14,383 bases of DNA, from positions 1 through 14,383 of the forward strand of contig JAAYJP010000247.1 of the NCBI GenBank assembly GCA_012522875.1, in the 5' to 3' direction. The stretch's first letter is position 1; the number at the start of each line of letters is the position of its first letter. Shown here in pieces: positions 6,652 through 13,064 of this stretch. A program made the translations under genes and the position numbers. The notes below the pieces were generated by a model that worked only from the letters and a program-made list of their open reading frames with translations, was not told where the DNA came from and searched no databases. Source of the stretch: Clostridiales bacterium. GTDB lineage: Bacteria > Bacillota > Clostridia > Christensenellales > Aristaeellaceae.

Positions 6652-7134
6652 ATGAGCGAGCTGTACAGGAAAGTCGAATTCTTAAAAGGCCTGGCTGAGG
6701 GGATGAGCCTGAAAGAGGACAAGCCCGAACACAAGTTGCTGCTGAAGATCGTGGAGACACTGGCAGCTTTCGCCGAGGAAGTGGATGAGCTTCAGCTTCG
6801 CCAGAACGAGTTGGACGAATTTGTCGACGACCTGGATGAGGACCTGGCAGAGTTGGAAGATGTTGTTTTTGAAGATGAGGATGACGCCTATGACGATGAC
6901 GATGATGATGAAGATACATGTATTGGCTGTGGACAGCGGTCAGGTCAGGCAGGGGAAGCAGTAGTGGAGTATGAGTGCCCCAACTGTGGCTATCAAACCC
7001 GCTTTGATATCACAGATTTTGATTTTGAGGAAGATTATCTTTGCCCCCAATGCCATCAGCCTTTCTTTCCTGAGCATGCTGAGGATGAAGATGATGGGGA
7101 GGATGAGGGCCAGAACGGTCAGGGCGAGGGTTAA
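6652..7134 (+). CDS. Acidic zinc-ribbon protein, CD1247-type N-terminal domain
   Basis: The 160-residue protein begins with a helical region (YRKVEFLKGLAEGM, 5-18) that I recognise from a clostridial family (CD1247-type N-terminal domain) commonly found after efp. It continues into a probable coiled coil to about residue 60. Residues 55-88 are extremely acidic with a run of aspartates. Three CxxC pairs follow (C90/C93, C109/C112, C131/C134); the last two form a typical zinc ribbon, while the first pair sits directly after the acidic run. The tail is again acidic and glycine-rich. AGGAG (6641-6645) precedes the ATG. Function is unknown; names such as transcriptional regulator for this family are not supported here. 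An RNA-polymerase or ribosome partner is possible but speculative. Confidence 0.8.
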   Translation: MSELYRKVEFLKGLAEGMSLKEDKPEHKLLLKIVETLAAFAEEVDELQLRQNELDEFVDDLDEDLAELEDVVFEDEDDAYDDDDDDEDTCIGCGQRSGQAGEAVVEYECPNCGYQTRFDITDFDFEEDYLCPQCHQPFFPEHAEDEDDGEDEGQNGQGEG

Positions 7135-7215
7135 CGGAACCGCCACCGAGTCCTTTGGGGTTGTATATGCGAATGGCCTGCATTGCAGCCCTTTCTTTGT
7201 TGAGAGCGAAAAGGC

Positions 7216-8589
7216 ATGAGCGCGCAGGATGTTCGGCCGAAAGCCACCCGAAGCCCCAACCAGGCCAAGACCCTGGCGGTGAGTTTCCTGCTCATCATCC
7301 TGTTTGGAGCGGGGTTGCTGATGTTGCCTATTGCCCACGAGCCGGGGGTCATCATCACGCCCCTGCAGGCGGTTTTCAGTGCTACCAGCGCCACCTGTGT
7401 GACAGGTCTCATGGTTGTGGACCCGGCGGCTGCTTACTCCCTGTTTGGGGAGATTGTTCTCCTCTGCCTTATTCAGCTGGGCGGCCTGGGATTCATGCTA
7501 TTTGCAACTTCCGTACTGGTTTTGGCAGGCCGCCGCGTGTCCCTGCGTAGCCGGGTTTTACTTCATGACACCATGAGCCTGCCAGGATTATCCGGTGCTG
7601 TGCGCAATACCCTGCGTTTTGTTTTGATTGCCTTTGGCGTGGAAATACTGGGTGCGATGCTTCTGTCGATTCATTTCATACCACGTCTGGGGGCAGCGCG
7701 GGGCGTGTACTTCGCGGTGTTTCACGCGATCAGCGCCTATTGCAACGCCGGGATTGACCTGTTTTCGACGGCCGGCAGCCTTACCACCTTTGTGGATGAC
7801 CCTCTGGTGCTCCTGACATTCGTGGGGCTGATTGTCCTGGGGGGCCTGGGATTTGCGGTTCTGGCGGATGTACTGGATAAGGGCCGGCGCCCGCGCCGCT
7901 TTGCCCTGCACACAAAAATCGTGCTGGTTACAACGGTTTTCCTCCTTGTTTCAGGCACCCTATTTTTTATGCTGGCGGAGTGGAACAATCCCATGACCCT
8001 TGGAGCGGGACGGGGATTGGGGGATAAACTGCTCAATGCCTTTTTCCAGTCCGTCACCACCAGGACGGCGGGCTTTTATTCTGTTTCGCAGAGCGGACTG
8101 ACTGACGCCAGCAAGATGGTGACGACTTTACTCATGTTTATCGGCGCTTCGCCTGCTTCCACCGGTGGCGGCGTGAAGACTTCCACCCTGTTTGTATTGT
8201 TGGCCATCATCCGCAGTGTGCTGGCAGGCCGGGATGAAGTCAATGCTTTTGGGAAACGTCTTCCGCTGGTGTTAATCCGCACTGCGCTGAGCATATTCCT
8301 GCTTTACTTGGCGTTGCTGTTTGGGGGAAGTGTACTCATGGGCCTGCTGGAGCAGCCCCGGGGATTTTCCATGATTGATCTGGTGTTTGAGGAGGTATCT
8401 GCCTTGGGTACGGTAGGATTGACGGCAGCCAACACGCCAACGCTGACCCGACCGAGCCAAATTTGGTTGATTGTGTTGATGTATTTTGGCCGGGTGGGGC
8501 CGCTCACCATGATGCTGTCCATTACACGCCGGCACGCCGGTTACAAAACCGGCGTACGCTACCCTGAGGAGGAAATCATCGTCGGCTGA
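7216..8589 (+). CDS. ktrB: KtrB/TrkH-family potassium uptake channel subunit
   Basis: The membrane subunit of a Ktr/Trk potassium uptake system. Its 457 residues show the four repeated membrane-pore-membrane units of the superfamily. Each filter segment is recognisable with its key glycine: TCVTGL (G64), YCNAGI (G179), TRTAGF (G286) and GTVGLT (G401). The gating loop ASPASTGGGVKTST (311-324) is present, as is a C-terminus ending in positively charged residues. The length matches KtrB better than the longer proteobacterial TrkH. The Shine-Dalgarno is weak (AAAAGG). The 81-base gap before it has no convincing promoter, so it may be read from the upstream block. A strong hairpin lies at 8534-8555 near its 3' end. 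KtrA follows 20 bases later. Confidence 0.93.
   Translation: MSAQDVRPKATRSPNQAKTLAVSFLLIILFGAGLLMLPIAHEPGVIITPLQAVFSATSATCVTGLMVVDPAAAYSLFGEIVLLCLIQLGGLGFMLFATSVLVLAGRRVSLRSRVLLHDTMSLPGLSGAVRNTLRFVLIAFGVEILGAMLLSIHFIPRLGAARGVYFAVFHAISAYCNAGIDLFSTAGSLTTFVDDPLVLLTFVGLIVLGGLGFAVLADVLDKGRRPRRFALHTKIVLVTTVFLLVSGTLFFMLAEWNNPMTLGAGRGLGDKLLNAFFQSVTTRTAGFYSVSQSGLTDASKMVTTLLMFIGASPASTGGGVKTSTLFVLLAIIRSVLAGRDEVNAFGKRLPLVLIRTALSIFLLYLALLFGGSVLMGLLEQPRGFSMIDLVFEEVSALGTVGLTAANTPTLTRPSQIWLIVLMYFGRVGPLTMMLSITRRHAGYKTGVRYPEEEIIVG
8534..8555 (+). repeat. Perfect 9-bp hairpin at the 3' end of ktrB
   Basis: ACGCCGGTT (8534-8542) is exactly complementary to AACCGGCGT (8547-8555) around the four-base loop ACAA. 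A second copy of ACGCCGG lies just upstream (8526-8532) and could compete for the right arm. There is no T run, so termination is unlikely. It lies 54 bases before the ktrA start and might affect mRNA stability or ktrA expression. Confidence 0.55.
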
Positions 8590-8609
8590 ACCTGAAAGGA
8601 GCGGGCAGA

Positions 8610-9269
8610 ATGTCAGACAAGAAACAGTTTATCGTTTTTGGCGTAGGGCGCTTTGGCTCAGCCCTGGCGCGCACTTTAAATGACCTGGGGCATGAGGTGC
8701 TGGCCGTGGACTCGGATGAAAGCCGGGTGGCCGCAATCGCCCCCCATGTGACCAGCGCCCTCCAGGTGAGCGCCATGGATGAGGAGGGGATGCGTAGCCT
8801 TGGCATCCGGAATTTTGACGCCGCCATCGTGGCTATTGGCGACAACCTGCAGCATTCAATCATGGCCTGTATTATGTGCAAGGAGCTGGGGGCGAAATAT
8901 ATCGTGGGCAAAGCTACCGACGCCATGCACGCCAAAGTGCTTCGAAAGCTGGGCGTTGACCGCGTGGTGTTCCCGGAACTGGATATGGGAGAGCGCGTGG
9001 CCCACTCCCTGGTGAGCCCTCATTTGCTTGATCTCATTAGCCTGGATGGGGACTATGTGCTGGTCAACCTCTCCTGCCCCAGTTCCTGGGAAGGCAAGTC
9101 CGTGCGCGAGGCGGATATCCGCCGCCGTTACCGGGTGACCCTCCTGGCCGTCTATCACGGAAGTGATATGATCATGGATGTCACGCCCGACATGCTTTTG
9201 AAGGAAGGGGATCGGCTTTTGGTACTGGGGCACCGGAAGGATGTGGAGTGTGTGGAGGCGCTGTCATAG
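8610..9269 (+). CDS. ktrA: KtrA/TrkA-type regulatory subunit of potassium uptake
   Basis: The cytoplasmic gating partner of KtrB. An RCK_N Rossmann domain occupies about residues 6-125, with the nucleotide-binding motif GVGRFGSALA (11-20) and an acidic residue (D34) at the end of the second strand for the adenosine ribose. A TrkA_C (RCK_C) domain covers about 138-218. At 219 residues it has the standard single-unit KtrA size rather than the double-unit TrkA of proteobacteria. Octameric rings of KtrA bind ATP or ADP, and often c-di-AMP, to gate KtrB; whether this one binds c-di-AMP cannot be read from sequence. AAAGGAG (8595-8601) lies 8 bases before the ATG. It shares an operon with ktrB. Confidence 0.94.
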   Translation: MSDKKQFIVFGVGRFGSALARTLNDLGHEVLAVDSDESRVAAIAPHVTSALQVSAMDEEGMRSLGIRNFDAAIVAIGDNLQHSIMACIMCKELGAKYIVGKATDAMHAKVLRKLGVDRVVFPELDMGERVAHSLVSPHLLDLISLDGDYVLVNLSCPSSWEGKSVREADIRRRYRVTLLAVYHGSDMIMDVTPDMLLKEGDRLLVLGHRKDVECVEALS

Positions 9270-9288
9270 CCATATTGGCTTAACTGTG

Positions 9289-9352
9289 AATGATTTGTTT
9301 CAAATACCTTGCTTTTCTTCTGCAGTTTGTTGTAAAATATGAACAAATCATT
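9289..9352. repeat. 11-bp perfect inverted repeat bracketing the response-regulator promoter
   Basis: AATGATTTGTT (9289-9299) and AACAAATCATT (9342-9352) are exact reverse complements separated by 42 bases. The promoter core lies between them and the predicted transcription start falls in the right arm. Centre-to-centre distance is 53 bases, about five helical turns. The left arm also overlaps a smaller dyad, ATTTG-TTT-CAAAT (9293-9305). A paired operator, perhaps for the regulator encoded just downstream, is the likeliest reading. Confidence 0.6.
9309..9338 (+). promoter_or_regulatory. Sigma-A-type promoter for the two-component operon
   Basis: TTGCTT (9309-9314) is followed after 18 bases by TAAAAT (9333-9338). 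It lies in the only AT-rich intergenic stretch of this part, 49 bases before the response-regulator ATG. The flanking inverted repeat supports a regulated promoter. Confidence 0.7.
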
Positions 9353-9386
9353 ATTTATTCCGGTATCCGGGAAAGGATGACTCATC

Positions 9387-10082
9387 ATGGCCAAGCGCAT
9401 TCTTCTGGTAGACGATGAACCCATTCTGATCAAGGGGCTGAAGTACACCCTGGAGAAGGACGGCTATGAGACTTTGGTGGCCTATGACGGGGAAGAAGCG
9501 CTGGCGCTGTTTAAGGAAAATGAGGTGGATCTGATCCTTCTGGATGTGATGCTGCCCAAAATCGATGGAATCACCGTCTGCCAGCGCATCCGCGAGATGA
9601 GCAATGTCCCCATCATCATGCTCACCGCCAAAGGTGAGGACATGGACAAAATCCTGGGTTTGGAATATGGCGCGGATGATTATATGACCAAGCCATTCAA
9701 TATTCTGGAGGTCAAGGCGAGGATAAAAACCATTTTGCGACGGGCTGTACAGAACATGGCTCCTGAAGACAGCAAGGTGATTAAAGTGCGCGACCTGGTA
9801 GTAAACACTGTGAACCGCTCCGTGCAGCTTAACGGCAAGGACATCCGACTGACCGCAAAGGAGTTTGACCTGCTGAATCTGTTTATCACCAACCGCGGCA
9901 GGGTGTTCAGCCGGGAGGAAATGCTGGACGCCGTCTGGAAGAGCGACTACGCAGGGGATGAGCGCACGGTGGATGTACACATCCGCCGTCTGCGGGAAAA
10001 GGTGGAGCGCAACCCCACCCAGCCGGAGTTTATTTTTACCAAATGGGGTGTAGGCTATTATTTTACTGACCGGGATGAATAA
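9387..10082 (+). CDS. OmpR/PhoB-family response regulator
   Basis: The 231-residue protein has a receiver domain (about 3-118) with the acidic pocket D9/D10/E11, phosphoacceptor D53 (LLDVMLP), switch threonine T80 (IIMLTAKG) and K102 (TKPF). A winged-helix DNA-binding domain follows (about 133-229), with LTAKEFDLLNLF, RVFSREEML and the recognition segment DERTVDVHIRRLREK, ending in GVGYYF. It belongs to the PhoP/WalR/ResD-like set of Bacillota, but the target genes cannot be named and the usual WalKR neighbours (YycH, YycI) are absent. The kinase gene starts inside its last codons (8-base overlap). The inverted repeat around its promoter suggests autoregulation, which is inference. Confidence 0.95.
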   Translation: MAKRILLVDDEPILIKGLKYTLEKDGYETLVAYDGEEALALFKENEVDLILLDVMLPKIDGITVCQRIREMSNVPIIMLTAKGEDMDKILGLEYGADDYMTKPFNILEVKARIKTILRRAVQNMAPEDSKVIKVRDLVVNTVNRSVQLNGKDIRLTAKEFDLLNLFITNRGRVFSREEMLDAVWKSDYAGDERTVDVHIRRLREKVERNPTQPEFIFTKWGVGYYFTDRDE

Positions 10083-11532
10083 CCCCTTTGCCAGCATCCG
10101 GTGGAAGGTGATGCTGGCGTTTTTTTTAGTTATCGGTCTTTCCTTCCTGGTGATGGCGGGGACGCTGATAAATATGCTGGGGGAGTACCTGTTCTCCCAG
10201 CGCATACAGTCAGATCGCGCCGGCCTTGAAAAATGGGCTGTGCAGGCGGCTGGATATTTGATGTTTTCAGACGCGGAGGGACTGGACGATACGGTTCGCC
10301 GGGCCGGGGCGGAGCTTGGCGGGCGGGTGCTGCTGATGGACGAGCAGGGCAAGGTGCAGGCGGACAGTTTTCAGACCGCCCTGGGCCGCCGTCTGGATTA
10401 TCCTGAGGTAGCCAGCATTCTGGTAAACGGCGAAACAGCGGACTATGGTGTACATTCCCTTAAGACCGGAGAAACTGCGAAGGGAGAGAATATACTGCGC
10501 TTCACCGGAGAAGAGGAGTGGGTGAGTTACTCCACTGCGGGCATCATCAGTTCCTCCCATGTGGTTGGCGTGATGCTGCTGGTGTCTTCGGTGCGCGGAC
10601 TTATGCAGGGTTTATCCACCGTGCAGACGCAGATGACAATACTCTTTGTGGCGGTGGCGGTGGCGGCTGTCGCATCGGGGATGATTTTTTCTGGTGTGCT
10701 GTCCCGTCCCATCACAGAGATGACACGGGTCATCCTGCGTATGTCAAAAGGTGACCTGGGGGCCAGGGTGGCGGAGAGGGGCGGCGGCGAGATCAAGCAG
10801 CTGGCAATCGCCTTCAACTCCATGAGCGAGCAGCTGGAAGCGCTGAACCAGACGCGCAACCAATTCGTTTCAAACGCCAGCCATGAACTGAAAACCCCCC
10901 TGGCCACAATGAAAATTATGATTGAGAGCCTGATATACCAGCCGGATATGGATGCTGAACTGCGTACGGAGTTTTTGAGCGATGTAAACGCCGAAATCAA
11001 TCGCCTTTCCTCCATCGTGTCGGACCTATTGGTGCTGGTGAAGGTGGATTCCCGTTCCAGCGACCTCATCAAGGAGAAATTGTCTCTGGCGGAGGTGGTC
11101 AAGGACGCGCAGCACCGACTTCAGCCCATCATGGACCAACGGGAGCAGGTTATCACGCTGAGGCTCCAGGACAGCTGCGATATGCTGGCAGACAAGTCCA
11201 TGATGCAGCAGATTGTATATAATCTTTTGGAAAACGCGGCGAAGTATACGCCGGAAAAGGGCAAAATCACTGTCACTCTCCAACGCGTTGGAAAAGACGC
11301 GGTGCTTACAGTGGCAGATAACGGACCCGGAATTCCCAAGGAGAACCAGCCGCACATTTTTGAGCGCTTCTACCGTGTGGACAAGGCACGCGGGCGGGAG
11401 TCCGGCGGCACGGGCCTGGGGCTTAGTATTGTGCAGCAATATGTCAACCTGCATGACGGCAGCATCAAGGTGCAAAGCGATGTTGGACAAGGCACGACTT
11501 TTGTGGTGGAGCTGCCCCTTAACAAGCTTTAG
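10075..11532 (+). CDS. Membrane sensor histidine kinase, partner of the upstream response regulator
   Basis: The 485-residue kinase has a membrane segment at about 12-31, an extracytoplasmic sensor region of about 150 residues (32-186), a second membrane segment at about 187-208 and a HAMP linker (208-262). The HisKA domain has the phosphorylated H270 in SNASHELKTPL. The ATPase domain has all boxes: N box YNLLENAAKY, G1 DNGPGIP, F box IFERFYRVDKA and G2 GGTGLGLSI. No PAS domain is visible. The signal sensed is unknown. The ATG overlaps the response-regulator end by 8 bases, so translation is probably coupled. An intrinsic-terminator structure occupies codons 6-18. The stop overlaps the convergent GerMN gene. 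Confidence 0.95.
   Translation: MNNPFASIRWKVMLAFFLVIGLSFLVMAGTLINMLGEYLFSQRIQSDRAGLEKWAVQAAGYLMFSDAEGLDDTVRRAGAELGGRVLLMDEQGKVQADSFQTALGRRLDYPEVASILVNGETADYGVHSLKTGETAKGENILRFTGEEEWVSYSTAGIISSSHVVGVMLLVSSVRGLMQGLSTVQTQMTILFVAVAVAAVASGMIFSGVLSRPITEMTRVILRMSKGDLGARVAERGGGEIKQLAIAFNSMSEQLEALNQTRNQFVSNASHELKTPLATMKIMIESLIYQPDMDAELRTEFLSDVNAEINRLSSIVSDLLVLVKVDSRSSDLIKEKLSLAEVVKDAQHRLQPIMDQREQVITLRLQDSCDMLADKSMMQQIVYNLLENAAKYTPEKGKITVTLQRVGKDAVLTVADNGPGIPKENQPHIFERFYRVDKARGRESGGTGLGLSIVQQYVNLHDGSIKVQSDVGQGTTFVVELPLNKL
10090..10127 (+). terminator. Intrinsic-terminator structure inside the first codons of the sensor kinase gene
   Basis: GCCAGCATC (10090-10098) pairs perfectly with GATGCTGGC (10110-10118) around an 11-base loop; one G follows, then eight T (10120-10127). 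This is a textbook rho-independent terminator, yet it is the coding sequence for residues 6-18 of the kinase, starting 15 bases after its ATG. It would let most transcripts end after the response-regulator gene unless ribosomes on the kinase start prevent folding. Confidence 0.6.
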
Positions 11533-13064
11533 CGTGCCACTATCCCGACACTTGGCAGAAAACTGCCCGCAAGGTCAATGTTCGCGGCGAACCGGCCATC
11601 CTGTTTTCCGCCGATGAAAAATTGGACCATGCCAATGCCGTCAAGGGAAGCCATGGTGTTCACCATTCCATACACCATTAACCGTTCCTGAACTTCGTTC
11701 AGGGATTTAAATGTTTCGCCTGCGGTACCTGAGATGTTCACAGCCAGCGTGCCGTTATGCCTGGCGATGCCCAGCCAATCCGCATCCTTAAGGCTTTCCG
11801 GCAATATGGGCGAGAGCCCGGGGGTGGTGTCCGTGTATTCAGGGCCGGAGAGCAATTCATTGAGCACATAACGGGGGTTACGCGTCTGGTGGTAAGGGAT
11901 GGCACGGCGCGTGGTTCCCAGCGTTCCCGAGCCGTCCGCGAAGTACAGCGTGCAATAATCCAGGAGAAAACGGAGGAAATCAGTGCGCCGCATGACTTGG
12001 TCCAAAAAGACGATTTCCTGACCGGCACCCTCCAGGATTCCCGCAGGCACTACGGCACTGATCATCTCAGTGCCGATGCGCACCCTGATTCCGGCAACGC
12101 CCGGCAAAAATGTAGTTAGGGTGAGGCAGATGGAGGCCAGCATGACAGAGCGGGGAATACCAGCGGAGATCAGCCGTTCGTTGGTGTTCTCTTCAAAGGA
12201 AAGAAAAATCACCCGGCCCTGCGCGCCCGGCAATTCCTCAACCAAAGGGTTGCTGATGAGCAAATCATTGAGGTCAGGTACCCGGGGGACGCCAGGAAGC
12301 GTCCCGGCGCCGGCAGACAAGGCGTCCAACAGGGACATGGCCATGGAGGATAAATTCGTATCAGGGAAACTTACTGTTCGCCCCTCGGCCAGCACGCCTC
12401 GGCCCGCTGGAGCCGGGAAATAAAGGGTGGTTGCCAGAGAAAATCCACCCTGCACATTTCCGGTACGTTGGCTGCCCCTGGCTTCCCACAGCCTTGCGGC
12501 AGCCCCGGGCGTTGTATCCGAAACCAAGCTGCCCAAGGGCACCGTGGCGGCCGGATCCAGTCCAGGGTGCTGGTCATTGACCAATATGTTCACATAGCGG
12601 ATGTCCCCCCACTGGGAGAGTGTGTTGGTGATGGCCATACCGGAACGGAAGAGATCCTGGGAGGAAAGGCTTAAGGCGCTGGCTGAAAGATTGACCACAG
12701 CGGTTCCGCCGGATAATTCAACCCCCCGACCTGACATGAGCTCAAGCGTGCCATTCTCACTCAGGGCACGTGCCTGCTCATTGGCTTGGAAGGAGAAAAG
12801 CCGGGTCAACACCGTTTCCGCTGGATGGCGGGTTGCAGGCAGCGCCAGGCGGTCAGAAACCAAGGTGAGCTGCCCTGTTACTGCTCCAGGCAGCGACAGG
12901 GCAATCCGTTGAGTTATCTCCCCGCTCTGATCGCCAACAGGCGCCGGAAAGGGGGGGTCAACAGGCGGCAAGGTAACAATCGCCGTATCCCTGATGGGCA
13001 CGCTGCTGCAGCCGGTGAAACCCATCAGCAAGGCCAGCAATATGGCGACTCTTCGTTTCTTCAT
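11529..13064 (-). CDS. Lipoprotein with C-terminal GerMN (sporulation/germination) domain and two GerMN-like regions
   Basis: The 511-residue protein starts with a lipoprotein signal peptide (basic MKKRR, hydrophobic stretch, FTGC with lipidated C19), so it is probably anchored on the outer membrane leaflet or in the spore envelope. The C-terminal part (about 370-487) fits the GerMN domain, including LNELLSGP, LPESLKDADW and the VQERLMVYGMVNTMASL helix. Two earlier regions (about 53-165 and 208-332) repeat the same pattern of strand, FPAPAGRG-like segment and VNTL-type helix, so the protein may be a triple-module GerMN protein. GerM is needed for spore-envelope assembly during engulfment in B. 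subtilis. The start overlaps the stop of the upstream GerMN gene by four bases (ATGA). The stop overlaps the sensor-kinase stop from the other strand. Confidence 0.85.
   Translation of the reverse strand: MKKRRVAILLALLMGFTGCSSVPIRDTAIVTLPPVDPPFPAPVGDQSGEITQRIALSLPGAVTGQLTLVSDRLALPATRHPAETVLTRLFSFQANEQARALSENGTLELMSGRGVELSGGTAVVNLSASALSLSSQDLFRSGMAITNTLSQWGDIRYVNILVNDQHPGLDPAATVPLGSLVSDTTPGAAARLWEARGSQRTGNVQGGFSLATTLYFPAPAGRGVLAEGRTVSFPDTNLSSMAMSLLDALSAGAGTLPGVPRVPDLNDLLISNPLVEELPGAQGRVIFLSFEENTNERLISAGIPRSVMLASICLTLTTFLPGVAGIRVRIGTEMISAVVPAGILEGAGQEIVFLDQVMRRTDFLRFLLDYCTLYFADGSGTLGTTRRAIPYHQTRNPRYVLNELLSGPEYTDTTPGLSPILPESLKDADWLGIARHNGTLAVNISGTAGETFKSLNEVQERLMVYGMVNTMASLDGIGMVQFFIGGKQDGRFAANIDLAGSFLPSVGIVAR

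Noticed and set aside
6814..6915. Run of GAT/GAC/GAA codons as a tandem repeat or sequencing artefact
   Set aside because: Codons alternate rather than repeat exactly, the frame stays open, and acidic linkers are usual in this protein family, so it is coding sequence.
9268..9280. Small hairpin AGCCA-TAT-TGGCT at the ktrA stop as a terminator
   Set aside because: The stem is only 5 bp and no T tract follows.
9351..10352. 333-codon minus-strand open frame opposite the response regulator
   Set aside because: It mirrors a gene with complete receiver and winged-helix motifs, its translation resembles no family I know, and long antisense frames are common opposite GC-rich genes.
10673..10690. CATC-GGG-GATG followed by A and six T as a second terminator in the kinase gene
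   Set aside because: A 4-bp stem is too weak; the T run is explained by codons of the second membrane segment.
11686..11708. 7-bp hairpin CCTGAAC-TTC-GTTCAGG as terminator of the kinase operon
   Set aside because: It lies about 155 bases inside the GerMN gene and is followed by GATTTAAATG rather than a T run; it is explained by coding sequence and there is no support for termination.
12304..12313. CCGGCGCCGG palindrome as a regulatory site
   Set aside because: It lies in the middle of the GerMN lipoprotein gene in GC-rich sequence; a 10-base palindrome is expected by chance in a window of this size.
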